Shown: positions 8,954 through 20,041 of the stretch, one piece after another
Position numbering within the stretch: the first letter of the stretch is position 1
Layout of the letters: each line of letters starts with the position of its first letter
From: Myxococcales bacterium
Lineage (GTDB): Bacteria > Myxococcota > Myxococcia > Myxococcales > JAJYLH01
NCBI GenBank assembly: GCA_021787845.1
Contig: JAJYLH010000010.1
Span: 1 to 64,000, forward strand
Length of the DNA: 64,000 nucleotides
Reading direction: 5' to 3'
Program-made: the position numbers and the translations under genes
The notes under the pieces: model-generated
What the model was told of the DNA's origin: nothing
Databases searched by the model: none
The model's input: only the letters and a program-made list of their open reading frames with translations

Positions 8954-9592
8954 TCAGCGCTCGGTGGACGCGCCGCTCGGCCGCATGACGCGCAGGTCGA
9001 AGCTGACCAGCACCGCAGGCGTCACCTTCATCGCGCCGAAGAAGAACGTCGGCGGCTTGATGCCGAAGTCGGTCATTACGAGGCGCCGGCTGCCGGTCAG
9101 GTGCAGCCCGCCCTTCGTCGCCGTGCCCCGGACGGTGAGCGTCACCGGTTTCGTCACCCCCGCGATCGACAGTGTTCCCTTCGCGCGCACCGCGAAGTCT
9201 GTGCCGCGCCCGGGAACCAGCTCGTAGGAGCTCATCGTGAAGGTGATCGACGGATGTCGCTTCGCCTCGAGCGCCTGGTACATGTTCCCGTCGAGCCCGC
9301 GGTCGCCGCTCGACAGCGTCCGCACCGGAACCGAAACCGTCATCCCGGTCACCGCGCGGGCGCGCACCAGCGCTTCCGGTCCCCGCGCGCCCTGCGCCTG
9401 GACCGCCATCCGCGCGCGAAACGTCGAGGTCTTCGCCGACCACTTGTGCAGGGTCGATTCGCCGTCCACGCGAATGACACCGGTTGCGCTCCAGCTTTGC
9501 GTCACCGCTACGCCGCGCGCCGGAGCGAGCGAGACCGTGGCGAGCACCGCCGCGGCCGCCCCGAGGATTGCTCTCTCCTGTCGCCCGCTCAT
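8954..9592 (-). CDS. Secreted YceI-family protein
   Basis: About 212 residues with an N-terminal signal peptide (AAAVLATVSLAPARG). YceI domains are small lipocalin-like barrels that bind polyisoprenoid or amphiphilic lipids in the periplasm. Typical features are STLHKWSA, LDGNMYQALEAKRHPSITF, GTLSIAGVTKPVTL and GIKPP.FFFGAMKV near the end. The start overlaps the stop of the upstream SRPBCC gene by ATGA, so the two are translationally coupled. The ligand is unknown. Confidence 0.88.
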   Translation of the reverse strand: MSGRQERAILGAAAAVLATVSLAPARGVAVTQSWSATGVIRVDGESTLHKWSAKTSTFRARMAVQAQGARGPEALVRARAVTGMTVSVPVRTLSSGDRGLDGNMYQALEAKRHPSITFTMSSYELVPGRGTDFAVRAKGTLSIAGVTKPVTLTVRGTATKGGLHLTGSRRLVMTDFGIKPPTFFFGAMKVTPAVLVSFDLRVMRPSGASTER

Positions 9593-10200
9593 CGCGTCCC
9601 CCCTTTCGGCTGAGCACCGCCGCGCGCCCGCCGGCTTCGCCGCAGAATCTCCGAGCGCACCTCGGTCAGTAAGCTGGTCACGGTCGCCCGGAACGTGCCG
9701 ACGCCCTTGAACAACGGCGGCCGGCTGCGCGGCCGGGTCTGGAGCCGGTAAGTCACCGCCACGCCGCCGGGGGCCTTCGCGAGGTCCCAGTCGCCCTCGT
9801 ACAGCGTGAAATCGCTGTGCAGCACGTCGCGGAAGGCGATGGTCCGCCAGGGCACCTCGTGAACGTCGAGCACCACGTGGAAGGGCCTCTCGAAGATGAA
9901 CGCCCGCGCCACCATCGTCTGCGCCACGAGGATTCCCCGGTCGCGCAGGCCCAAGATCTCGCTGCGGCGCATCGAGGAGACGAACCGGCTCAAGTCGCCG
10001 TAGTCCGTCAGCACCTCCCAGGTCTGTTGGAGCGTCGCCGCCACGGTGAAGCGCCCTCGGACCGTGTAGAGCCCGTTCGCCTCCCGCACCTCGACGCTGG
10101 GGAGCGGGAGCGCCGGCGCTTCCCGCGGGCTTGCCGACCCGGCGCCCGCCGAGGCGAAGACGCCGAGCAGGACCGCCAGCGTTTGGCAGCGGCGCTCCAT
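9589..10200 (-). CDS. Secreted SRPBCC (START/polyketide-cyclase-like) protein
   Basis: About 203 residues. An N-terminal signal peptide (LAVLLGVFASAGAGSAS) precedes a ligand-binding SRPBCC domain with the typical TLQQTWEVLTDYGDLSRFV start and a C-terminal long helix (FRATVTSLLTEVRSEIL). The family holds hydrophobic ligands in a deep pocket. It sits between a porin gene (12 bp upstream) and a YceI gene (4-bp overlap), so the three may handle one hydrophobic solute in the envelope. That is an inference from gene order. Confidence 0.8.
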   Translation of the reverse strand: MERRCQTLAVLLGVFASAGAGSASPREAPALPLPSVEVREANGLYTVRGRFTVAATLQQTWEVLTDYGDLSRFVSSMRRSEILGLRDRGILVAQTMVARAFIFERPFHVVLDVHEVPWRTIAFRDVLHSDFTLYEGDWDLAKAPGGVAVTYRLQTRPRSRPPLFKGVGTFRATVTSLLTEVRSEILRRSRRARGGAQPKGGTR

Positions 10201-10212
10201 GGCTCGAGGTGC

Positions 10213-11496
10213 CTAGAACTGAGCTTGAAGCTGTAGCCGTCCCTCGACGACGTTCTGCCGGCCGACGGAACCGCCCTTGGAGAGCAGCGCCGCCTCGTCG
10301 GGGAACTCGGTGCCCACGTAGGAGCCGACCTTCGGCTCGGTGAAGACCGGCACGTGCAGGAGGATGGGCAGGTCGGCGGTCACCTTCAGGTAATTCCCAA
10401 CGATGTAGTACGAGACGGCCGGGGTGATTTCGTGAATCGGCTGGCCCCCGCTGACCGGGGTCTTGCCGACGGCGAAGCTCGGGTCGGGGAAGAGAACCGC
10501 GTAGCGTAGGCCCGCCTGGAGCGGCCCCCGCGCGACCGACGCCTGCAGCCGCAAGCCCGCGAGCGCGACCGCGCCGAAGATGTTCGAGAACTTCGCGTAG
10601 TCGAACTGCGCTTCGCCGCTGACCGTCGCGAGGCCGACCGGGAGGCGGACCAGGCCGTCCGCGCCCGCCTGCACCCAGTCGCCCTGGTTGAGCGGGTGGA
10701 CGGCGATGTACGGGTTCCAGTCGGAATCGAGCAGGAGCGACTTGTCCGACGCCTTCACGTTCAGCACCGACGAGTGGCCGATGAGGGAGTCGCGCATGAA
10801 GAGCGCGTTCGCGTCGAGGCTCCACTGCGGCGCCTTGAGGTCCCGGACCGTTTCCGAAAGGTAGAAGGGGTCCTCCTGCGCATTACCGATGCCGATTCGC
10901 GCGACGAGCATCGGCACGCCCAGCGCTTCCGGCAGGTAGTGCGCGGGCGGCACGTCGCGGCCGCCGCCGGTGAAGATGCCGGCGACCAGCGTGAAGAGGC
11001 CGGGCTGGGTGACGAACGCCGCGCCGACGTCGCGGCCGATTTTGAAGCCGAGGAAATCGATCGACCGGTCCGCGAAGAGGAGGTTGCCCGAGTAGGTGAG
11101 CTCTTCGCGGCCGTACGGCACCTTGAACTGGCCGAATTTCAGGTAGGTCCGGTGGCCCGTGCCGAGCCAGACGTTCACCGCCATGTCGAGCAGCCCGATG
11201 GAGACGCCCGGCGTCGGCGCGAGCACCGGCTGCTCGGGACCCAGACCTTCCTCGAGGACGAACGAGAAGCGGTCGAAATGCGCTCGCACCCGCAGCCGCG
11301 CTTCCGGCACGAAGAGGTAGACGCGCGCGTGGTTCCGGACGGGGTCGTTCAGCTCCTGGCCGAACCCCAGCTCCTGCACCAGCCCGCCGACCCGCACGTG
11401 GCAGGTCTTGCCCTTCATCGCGCAGACGTCAGCGCGGGCCGCTCCGGCGATGAGCAGCACCGCTCCCGCCAGACAGAATGTCCACCGGCGCTCCAT
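10213..11496 (-). CDS. Outer-membrane porin, phosphate-selective porin O/P-like
   Basis: About 427 residues. It has a signal peptide (LAGAVLLIAGAARA), then alternating beta-strand segments, and it ends in the aromatic residue typical of outer-membrane barrels (LQLQAQF). The segment TYLKFGQFKVPYGREELTYSGNL resembles the conserved GQF..P.G.E strand of OprO/OprP-like porins. A strong purine-rich ribosome site precedes the ATG. It heads a three-gene unit with the SRPBCC and YceI proteins. Substrate specificity cannot be read from sequence. Confidence 0.78.
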   Translation of the reverse strand: MERRWTFCLAGAVLLIAGAARADVCAMKGKTCHVRVGGLVQELGFGQELNDPVRNHARVYLFVPEARLRVRAHFDRFSFVLEEGLGPEQPVLAPTPGVSIGLLDMAVNVWLGTGHRTYLKFGQFKVPYGREELTYSGNLLFADRSIDFLGFKIGRDVGAAFVTQPGLFTLVAGIFTGGGRDVPPAHYLPEALGVPMLVARIGIGNAQEDPFYLSETVRDLKAPQWSLDANALFMRDSLIGHSSVLNVKASDKSLLLDSDWNPYIAVHPLNQGDWVQAGADGLVRLPVGLATVSGEAQFDYAKFSNIFGAVALAGLRLQASVARGPLQAGLRYAVLFPDPSFAVGKTPVSGGQPIHEITPAVSYYIVGNYLKVTADLPILLHVPVFTEPKVGSYVGTEFPDEAALLSKGGSVGRQNVVEGRLQLQAQF

Positions 11497-11635
11497 TCTC
11501 CCCCCCCTTTCGCTCGGCGCTGCAGCACGTCGAGCGCCATGACGATAGGAAGCCTCTCAGGTCCTCGCATGCCGCGGGCACCGCCTTTCCCACCCGGGGA
11601 AACGGAACTCTTCGTTGCGTCGCGCCCGCTGACCG

Positions 11636-11681
11636 CGATCGGACCGATCGGTCGGAGCGGACCGATCGGTCCGATCGGCGC
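11636..11681. repeat. CGATCGG-type palindromic cluster (family C), copy 1
   Basis: Overlapping palindromes built from CGATCGGACCGATCGG and GGACCGATCGGTCCGATCGG. Related clusters lie at 34086-34104, 35781-35822 and 41531-41575, all between genes. Confidence 0.6.
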
Positions 11682-11795
11682 GAGTGTGCGCCGCAGCGCG
11701 GCGGGCAGGCGCGGTTCGGACGAGCGCCGTCAGACGCTCGCCGTCCGCGAGATGGAGCCACGCGCCAAGGGCATCGGCACCGCTGCCGGTGCCCG

Positions 11796-12638
11796 TCAGC
11801 CCTTGACGCTCCCCGCCGTCAGCCCGCCGACCAGATGCTTCTGTAGCGCGTAGAAGAGAATCATCACCGGGATGCTCGTGAAGATCGCGCCCGCGGCGAA
11901 CGAGCCCCAGTCGGTCTGGAACTCGCCGACATAGCGCTGCAAGGCGACCGGCAGCGTGAACAGCGTCTGGTCGTTCAACAGCGTCGCCGCGAGGATGAAC
12001 TCGTTCCAGGCGGTCATGAAGGAGAAGAGCGCCGTCACCACCAGCGCCGGCCGCGCGAGCGGGAGCACCACCCGCAGGAACGTCGTCCATCGGCTCGCGC
12101 CGTCGACGTAGGCCGACTCTTCCATCTCCTTGGGAATCGTGTCGAAGTAGCCCTTGAGCATCCAGGTCGAGAAGGGCACCGAAGTCGAGGCGTAGACGAC
12201 GACGAGACCGGTCAGCGAGTTCAGAAGGTGCACGCTCTTCAGGATCAGGTAGAGCGGAATCATCATCACGATGCCGGGAAACACCTGCGTCAAGAGGAGC
12301 GACGCGAGGCCCGCTTCCCGTCCTGGAAAGCGGAAGCGGCTGAAGGCATAGGCAGCGGTGCAGGCGAGCAGGAGCCCGACGACGGTGGTGGCGATGGCGA
12401 CCGCGAGCGAGTTGAAGAGCTGCCGGCCGAAGAGCCAGTGGCCGGCGCCGTCCACTTGGGTCGCGACCATGGTGAAGTTCGCGAGGGAGAAGACGTGCGG
12501 GATGGGCGAGGCGGAGCTGTCGAGCTGCTGTGAGCCGGAGAGGGCGATCTTCACCACCCAGAGCACCGGGTAGAGCGCGAAGACGCTCGCGAGGACGAGC
12601 ACCGCATGGGGCCAGGCGTCGCGCCAGAGCTTCCTCAT
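11796..12638 (-). CDS. malG: Maltodextrin-type ABC transporter permease (MalG-like)
   Basis: About 280 residues with six predicted membrane spans. It forms half of the membrane channel of an ABC importer for oligosaccharides. The cytoplasmic EAA loop that docks with the ATPase reads EESAYVDGASRWTTFLRVVLPLARP. Close MalG style is shown by VWVVKIALSGSQQLD near the N-terminus and TLPVALQRYVGEFQTDWGSF near the end. Its ATG overlaps the stop of the fused MalE-MalF gene by 4 bp. It is last in the starch/maltodextrin operon. Confidence 0.92.
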   Translation of the reverse strand: MRKLWRDAWPHAVLVLASVFALYPVLWVVKIALSGSQQLDSSASPIPHVFSLANFTMVATQVDGAGHWLFGRQLFNSLAVAIATTVVGLLLACTAAYAFSRFRFPGREAGLASLLLTQVFPGIVMMIPLYLILKSVHLLNSLTGLVVVYASTSVPFSTWMLKGYFDTIPKEMEESAYVDGASRWTTFLRVVLPLARPALVVTALFSFMTAWNEFILAATLLNDQTLFTLPVALQRYVGEFQTDWGSFAAGAIFTSIPVMILFYALQKHLVGGLTAGSVKG

Positions 12639-14856
12639 CGTACCGCCTCCGCGCGCCGCGCGATGCGCTGGCTCACGACGCTCCACCCGAGGAGGATGAC
12701 GAAGATGAGGGCCGCGTACGCTGCCGCATAGCCGAATTGCTCCTGCCTCTGGAAAGCCCAGCGGTAGGCCTCGGCGATGAGGATGTCGGTGCGGTTGTCG
12801 GGAGCGCCGCCGCTGACCAGGTAGATGACGTTGAACGCGTTGAAGGTCCAGACCATGCCGAGCAGGACCGCTGGAATCAGCGCCGGCTGCAAGAGGGGCA
12901 GGGTGACGTGCCGGAATTGCGCCCAGGCGCCGGCGCCGTCGACCTCCGCCGCCTCGTAGAGGTCGCGCGGAATCGACTGGAGCGCGCCCAAGCAGACCAC
13001 CATCATGAACGGAAAGCCGAGCCAGGCGTTGGTGCAGACGTCGGCGAAGAACGCGGTGCCGAAGGAGCTGAACCAGGCGACCGGATGGAGGCCGAGGAGC
13101 TTGAGCATCGCGTTGATCGCCCCGAACTGCTCGTGGAACATGCCTTTCCACAAGAGCGCGGTGATGTAGTTCGGCACCGCCCAGGGGATGATCAAGAGCA
13201 CCCGGTAGACCGCCTTGAGCTTCAAGGTTGGCTTGTTCAGGAGCAGCGCGAGGCCGAGGCCGAGGGTGACGTGGATGGCGAGATTGACCACCGTCCAGGC
13301 GACGGTCACCACCAGCGAGTAATAGAACGATAGCGGTTCCGTCAGTCGGAAGCGGTGCTGCCCTAGGATGTCGCCGAAGTTCGCCCAGCCGATGAAGATG
13401 AAGTGTCCCTCGTGGTGGCGAAAGAAGCTCAGGCCGAGGCCGATGGCGAAGGGCACGAAAATCAGGATGAAAGTCGCGATCATCGCTGGCGCGGCCCAGG
13501 ACCAGCCGAGGCGGAAGCGCTTCCCCTCACCGCGGCGGGCGACCCCGGCGAGCCAGCGAATGACCAGGGCGAGGATGCCGAGCGCGAGGCCGAACAGGAG
13601 GAACAGGTAGGGCAGGGGGCTCTTGGCCGGCGCGGAAAGCGGGTTGATGGCGTAGAAGCGGTGCTCGGCGGCGAGGGCGGCGGCTTTCGGGGTCGAGCCG
13701 CGCAGGACCATCTTCAGCGCCAGCTTCCCCGCTTCCCAGACGTCGAGCATTTCCGATCGCTTGGGGATGGGGACCGCCGTCTCGGCCTGCTGCCGGAAGG
13801 CGTTCAAGAACAGGTCGTGCTGGAGTCGCGGGTCGGTCCAGGCGGCCTTGCTCGCGACCACCTGCCGCCCGACGGCGGCCCGGATGAGCGCGCTTTCGGT
13901 CCCTGCCAGGTACTCGGCGAGCAACAGCGCTTCTCTTGGGTGTAGGGCCTTCGCGGAGACGTAGACCGCCTCGTCGTTCAAGAAGGGGCTGGCCGGCTTT
14001 CCGGTGGCGCTCACGACGGGCAGCGGCGCAACCGCATAGTGAATCGACCGATCGATCTCCGCGGCGAACCAGGGACCGTCGATCACCATCGCGGCGTGGC
14101 CCTGGTTGAAGAGCCGGGTGACCGTCGCATCGTCCGGCTCCTTGGGAAGGATGCCACGGCGCGAGAGATCCTGGACGAAGGCGAAGGACTGGATCGCTCC
14201 CGGTGAGCTCAAGCCCACCCGCCCGTCGGGGTAGAAGAGGACGCCGCCGAAGCCCAGGTACCAGGGAGCGTGATTGAAGAAGTTGTCCGCCGTGTACGCG
14301 AGGCCGAAGGAACCGGAACCGGTGCGGGACTGCGCGAGGCGCACGAGCTCGTCGGTGGTCTTCGGCGGCGCTTTCACGAGCGCGGTGTTGTAGAAGAGCG
14401 CGAGGGTCTTGAACGCGAGGGGCAGACCCCAGATGTGTCCGTCGAAGGAAAGCGGCTTCACCGTCTGCGGGAGAAAGCTCGCCCATTTGGCCGCGCCCAC
14501 CTTGCCGTCGAGCGGCGCCACGATGCCGGTCTTCGCCCAGCCGCCGAGCCGGTCGTCGGCGAAGATGAACAGGTCCGGCCCATTGTCGTTGGGAATCGCG
14601 GTCGAGAGCTTGGAGGCGAAGCTCTCGTACGGGTTCGCGAGCGACTCGACGCGGATGTCCGGATGCGCCGCCTCGAACCGCTTCACGCTCTCGTCGAGCG
14701 CCTGCTGCTCCCCGCCGCGATAGCTGTGCCAGAGGCGAATCGTCACCGGCGAGGCGTTTGCCACCGGCGCCAGGGACGTTACGGATAGCAAAAGCGCAAG
14801 CGCCATGAGAAAGCGCTTCCGATTTGCGTTTCGTGCCCGCGAGAATCCGAGCGCGT

Positions 14857-14860
<4 letters not shown>
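12635..14860 (-). CDS. Fused solute-binding protein and MalF-like permease
   Basis: About 741 residues, made of two proteins that are normally separate. Residues 1-37 are a signal peptide ([16 protein letters not shown]). Residues about 38-415 form a periplasmic sugar-binding domain of the MalE family ([39 protein letters not shown]-type lobes). A membrane span at about 420-445 leads to a MalF-like permease with the EAA loop [22 protein letters not shown] at about residue 645. No separate binding protein is encoded nearby. The permanently tethered receptor should act without diffusing in the periplasm. Both neighbours overlap by ATGA. Confidence 0.92.
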
Positions 14861-15960
<1,100 letters not shown>

Positions 15961-15975
15961 GGTGCGCGCTCCTTT

Positions 15976-18201
15976 TCAGTCGATCGCGGGCTTCTCGATG
16001 AGCGCTCCGTTCCAGGTGACGTCGACTTCCTTCTCGTCGGTGCGCACCGCGAGGTAGCGGTTGGGCGACGACTCCCAGAGCACCGTGCCGTCGGCGTGCC
16101 GGACCGCGAGCTTGAAGGCGCAGATGTCGTGCACGCTCAAGGCGACGGTTCCGGTGTAGGCGCCGCCGGGCGTCATGGAGAGCGGGACCCCTTTCGCTGG
16201 GCGCCAGTCGCCGAGCGGCACCGAGCCGACCACCACCACCTTGTCCTTGGGTCCCGCCGGCACCCCGGTCGCGCGCACGGCCAGGCGCACGTCACGCGCG
16301 CGCGCGCCGGTCCAACGGGGCACGAAAGCGCCGTCGCTCTGCGTCCGGCGGCGGGTCATCGTCATCACCGCGCCAGCGGTGCCCGGCTGGGACCCGGCCG
16401 TCAGCGTCAGGGTGAGCAGGTGCCCTCCCGAAGAGCGTCGAATCAGGACCAGGCCGTCTTGCGGACTCGACACCGCGACGCGGGCATCACCGCGATACAG
16501 GTCGGCGTGCTGCTCGCGAAAACGCGCGGTGTCGGTGAGGATGTGGTCGTCCCGCCGCGGCGCGGAAAAATCGAGGTCCGCGCGGTTGGCGGGATCGCTC
16601 CTGCCCGGCTGGAGCTTCTCGGTGCCGTAGGTGATCGAGGTGATGCCGCGGGCCTCGGTCGCGAAGAAGAGCGCGTTTCTCGCCTTGGCGAGGTCGCCGC
16701 CGCAGGCCGAGACGAGCCGCGGCAGGTCGTGGTTGTCGACCAGGCTCACGAGCCCCTGCGGCTGGTCGTAGACGTCGTCCTGCGAGAGGATCGAGCCGAT
16801 GCGCTCCGGCGGCGCGCCCTTGCAGAACACGTCGATGGTCGCGAAGTACAAGGGGAAGTCGAACATCGCGGAGAAGTGGCCGGCGCGCATCACGTGGGCC
16901 ACCTGCGGCGGGTCGCCGTCCAGGTCTTCGCCCAACAGGAAGAAGTTCGGCCCGGCGTACCCGCGAATCGCGTCGTTGTAGCGGGCCCAGAACGACAGCG
17001 GGATGTGCTTGACCGCGTCGAGGCGAAATCCGTCCGGGTGGACGAGGTCGATCCAGCGCTCCGAGGTCTTCAGCAGATACCGGTAGACGGCGGGGTTCGA
17101 CTGGTCCCAGTCGGGGAGCCCGTCGACGTCGAAATCGGTGAGCTGCCGCGGGTCGCTCCAGTTCGTGATGCTGCCGTTGTGGTGGAACCAGTCGGGGTGC
17201 TCCTTCGGCAGCGGCGAGTCGTAGCCGACGTGGTTCAAGACGATGTCGAGGAGCAGCTTCATGTGGCGCGCGTGCAGGGCGTCGGAGAGCTTTCGCAGGA
17301 GGGCAGCGGTCCCGAACCTCGGCTCGACCCTGGCGAAGTCGTCCACCCAGTAGCCGTGGTAGGCGCCGTGGCCCATGAACTTCGTCGTCTGCATCTGGAA
17401 GACCGGCGAGAGCCAGACGGTGGTGAAGCCGAGCTTCTGGATGTAGTCGAGCTTGTCCAGCACCCCCTGGAGGTCGCCGCCGTGAAACGCTTGCGGGTCG
17501 TGGCGATCGATGGCGCCGTCGTTCGCCTTGTCGCCGTCGAAGAACCGGTCGACCAGGACGAAGTAAATGGAATCGCCCGGACCGATGCCCGCTGGTGACC
17601 AGGAGCGCACGAGCTTTCCCGATCCGCTGCCGCTATCTCGAACGGACTGCGGCGCCCCGCCGAGGAACTGGTCGGCCAGGTGCCCGACGCGGTCGGCGAT
17701 CTGCCGGGAGACCAAACCAATCGCGTCGGGCGCGGCTTGGAAGTCGTAGTCGAGCACCGCCGGCAGATCGACGTCGACGCTGACCGCGTCGTTGAGGTCG
17801 CCTGGCCTGGCCATCGTCGCCCGGGCGCTGACCGTCCACCGGTAGCGGCCGTTCAAGAGAGTGTCGTAGGTGGCGCGCGTCTCGATGAGCAGCAGCGCTT
17901 GTGCTCCTGGGTTCGCCCGTGCGAGCAGCTCCAGCCGGCGCCGGGTGATGCGCGCCGCCGCGAAGCTCGTCGCCCAGTCGGCCGCCGGACGTGGCTGGAC
18001 GACGAGATTGCGCGCGTCGAGGATGGCGCGCACCCGCTCGATGAGCTGGGCGGGCGCCTGGGTGACGCCGGTCGTCGCCTCGGAATCGAGGACGAACGCC
18101 GCGGCGACCGTGGTGGGGGAGCTCGCGCGCGCCACCGGCCGCGACGTGATGCAGGCCGTCGCGAGGAGCGCGAAGAGCGCGCAGGACCGCTTCAGAACCA
18201 T
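15976..18201 (-). CDS. Alpha-amylase lipoprotein (GH13) with C-terminal starch-binding domain
   Basis: About 741 residues. The start at 18201 gives a lipoprotein-type signal (ALLATAC). A region of about 200 residues with no clear family precedes the GH13 barrel, which opens SIYFVLVDRFFDGDK. Catalytic residues are visible: nucleophile D395 (GFRLDAVKH), acid/base E425 (LLGEDLDGD) and stabiliser D492 (LVDNHDLPR); region I is DIVLNHVGYD. The last ~100 residues look like a CBM20 starch-binding domain (VVVVGSVPLGDWRPAKGVPL, FKLAVRHADGTVLWE). It cuts starch or glycogen outside or in the periplasm. Its start overlaps the porin gene by 10 bp. Confidence 0.9.
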   Translation of the reverse strand: MVLKRSCALFALLATACITSRPVARASSPTTVAAAFVLDSEATTGVTQAPAQLIERVRAILDARNLVVQPRPAADWATSFAAARITRRRLELLARANPGAQALLLIETRATYDTLLNGRYRWTVSARATMARPGDLNDAVSVDVDLPAVLDYDFQAAPDAIGLVSRQIADRVGHLADQFLGGAPQSVRDSGSGSGKLVRSWSPAGIGPGDSIYFVLVDRFFDGDKANDGAIDRHDPQAFHGGDLQGVLDKLDYIQKLGFTTVWLSPVFQMQTTKFMGHGAYHGYWVDDFARVEPRFGTAALLRKLSDALHARHMKLLLDIVLNHVGYDSPLPKEHPDWFHHNGSITNWSDPRQLTDFDVDGLPDWDQSNPAVYRYLLKTSERWIDLVHPDGFRLDAVKHIPLSFWARYNDAIRGYAGPNFFLLGEDLDGDPPQVAHVMRAGHFSAMFDFPLYFATIDVFCKGAPPERIGSILSQDDVYDQPQGLVSLVDNHDLPRLVSACGGDLAKARNALFFATEARGITSITYGTEKLQPGRSDPANRADLDFSAPRRDDHILTDTARFREQHADLYRGDARVAVSSPQDGLVLIRRSSGGHLLTLTLTAGSQPGTAGAVMTMTRRRTQSDGAFVPRWTGARARDVRLAVRATGVPAGPKDKVVVVGSVPLGDWRPAKGVPLSMTPGGAYTGTVALSVHDICAFKLAVRHADGTVLWESSPNRYLAVRTDEKEVDVTWNGALIEKPAID

Positions 18202-19688
18202 GCCTCGGCCTCCAGCGCGATCACCTGGTGCCAGTGGCGCTCGACCGTCTGGAACGTGTTGTTCTCGTCGAGCGTCGTTACGAACGAGTTGCCGAACGCG
18301 TTGTTCTGCGTCGAGTGCTGCAAGCCGTAGAGGAGGCGCAGGCTGGGCCGGGTGTAGATGCCCGTGCCCAGCGGGCTGAAGACCGGGCCCACCTTGAGCT
18401 GCTCGGTCACGCGCACCGGCGAGTCGCCGTGCTGGAGCCCGCGCGGGTCGCTGACGCCGTCGGTGTTCGCGAAGATCGAATCCCAATGGTCGCGGTACTC
18501 GTTGCCGTTGAGCGAGTCCTCGTAGGCGGCGCTCCCCTCGATGAGGAAGTGGAGGGTGTCGGTGATGAAGGTCTCGAGCCGCACCACGGTCGAGGCGTAG
18601 ACGCGCGCGTAGTCGCTCGGCGCGACGCGGTTGTCGTTGTCCCATTCGTGGCCGTAGAGCAGCCCCCACGCGAGCTCCAGCCGCTCCGGAATCAGCTTGA
18701 AGCGCGCTTCGTTCCCGGCTTGGAGCTCGTAACGGTCGTCGGTGATGTCGTGGACGTAGATGGTGTACGTCTTGCCGCCGTAGGTCTCGGTCGTGAACTG
18801 GTCTGGGGGGAAGCGCTTCAGGTGGACGTAGAAGCTGTCCCATTCAAGCGGACCCAGGCCCCCGAAACCGAGATACCCGACGAGCTTGCCGAACTCCGAC
18901 GAGCGCGGGACCGGTTTCGGAAAGAAGTCGCTGTCCGCCGGGTGCGCTTCGAGATAGCTCTTCGCCACCTCGCCTCGGACGAAGTCGGCGTAGTCGATGC
19001 CCGGGGTCGCGTAGGGCGCGTACTTGTTGCCCACCACCGACGGCTCGTACATCAGCTCGCCGCCGACGCCGATTTCGAAGTGGTTCGACACGTGGACGAG
19101 GAGCGACGCGCCGCCGGTGAAGATGGTGTCGTACTGCGCGCCGCGGATGGCGTACCCGGAGTCGCCCAGGCCGACGAGGAGGTTCACCGTCTTCGTCTGG
19201 TAACGGGCGGACGCGCCGACGGTTCCGGTGAAGAGCTGCGCCGGCCGCATGTCGTAGAGGCCGAGGTCGCCCCAGTAGTCGTAGAGCGTGCCGAACTGCC
19301 AGGTCAGGTTCTTGAGGAGGAGGTTGCCCGCCTGGACGTAGAGCTGGCTGACGCGGAAGTTCGCGAGGGAACCGTTACCGGTGTCGGCCCCCTGGACGCT
19401 GCCGCCCTCGACGCGGGCGTGCAGGGTGGTCCACGGCGCGTCACTGCCGGCCTGTTCCTGCAACAGGTCGAGCTTCAGGTCGAGGGCGGCGTAGGGGCCT
19501 TCGTTCAAGAGCCGGCCGTAGAGATTCCAGTAGCCGAGCTGCCCCCCGGCGCCCTCGAAATCCGGCCGGGTGGCGATGCGGAGGTAACCGGCAGCGCCGT
19601 AGGGTTGCTGGGCCGCTTCCCCTCTCGCGACGCGCGCGAAGGCGAGGCACGACAACGCCACGATCAGCTCGACCCGGTGCCAGCGCAT
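18192..19688 (-). CDS. Outer-membrane carbohydrate porin heading the starch operon
   Basis: About 498 residues. A signal peptide (IVALSCLAFARVARG) is followed by beta-barrel-like alternation and a terminal phenylalanine (ALEAEAWF), typical of outer-membrane proteins. Long aromatic-rich strands (TWQFGTLYDYWGDLGLYDM) fit a sugar channel. It overlaps the amylase gene by 10 bp and heads the five-gene operon, so it most likely admits maltodextrins to the periplasm. I do not see enough to call it LamB proper. Confidence 0.75.
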   Translation of the reverse strand: MRWHRVELIVALSCLAFARVARGEAAQQPYGAAGYLRIATRPDFEGAGGQLGYWNLYGRLLNEGPYAALDLKLDLLQEQAGSDAPWTTLHARVEGGSVQGADTGNGSLANFRVSQLYVQAGNLLLKNLTWQFGTLYDYWGDLGLYDMRPAQLFTGTVGASARYQTKTVNLLVGLGDSGYAIRGAQYDTIFTGGASLLVHVSNHFEIGVGGELMYEPSVVGNKYAPYATPGIDYADFVRGEVAKSYLEAHPADSDFFPKPVPRSSEFGKLVGYLGFGGLGPLEWDSFYVHLKRFPPDQFTTETYGGKTYTIYVHDITDDRYELQAGNEARFKLIPERLELAWGLLYGHEWDNDNRVAPSDYARVYASTVVRLETFITDTLHFLIEGSAAYEDSLNGNEYRDHWDSIFANTDGVSDPRGLQHGDSPVRVTEQLKVGPVFSPLGTGIYTRPSLRLLYGLQHSTQNNAFGNSFVTTLDENNTFQTVERHWHQVIALEAEAWF

Positions 19689-20041
19689 CGGGCCGAAACG
19701 CTACCCGAAAACCGAGCCCGGCGGGATGATCGTCGACCCTGGAAGCGAGGCGCCGGCCAGAGCTCTTGACGAGCGGCGTCAGTCGCTACGCGTCGCTGAT
19801 CGACAGGCCGTCCTCGCGCCCCCGGGCGGGTGCGGTCGACAGCGTGGCCTCCTCGGAACGAAGGTCGTTCGGCCGCCCGGAGCAGTCGGCCCGAGCCGGA
19901 AGCGGTCGCTCGTCGGTCGAGGTCGCGCCCTGCCAGGGACCGGTGCCCGAGCAGTCGGCTGCGCGCCAGAACGTTCCGGTGATGGTGCAGGTGCACATCG
20001 GTCGCCCCGGTGCCGAGGCTGTGCACGCTTCGCGTTCGGCG
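19689..20041. other. 353-bp gap between the starch operon and the acyl-CoA synthetase gene
   Basis: It should contain the promoter for the leftward starch operon and the 3' end of the leftward synthetase gene. A minus-strand frame of 70 codons at 19786-19998 with four early cysteines exists but has weak start context. No repeat or RNA gene is obvious. Confidence 0.5.

Noticed and set aside
19786-19998. 70-codon minus-strand frame with four early cysteines
   Set aside because: Start context is weak, there is no recognisable motif, and it would be an isolated gene in a promoter region. A real small protein is not excluded.
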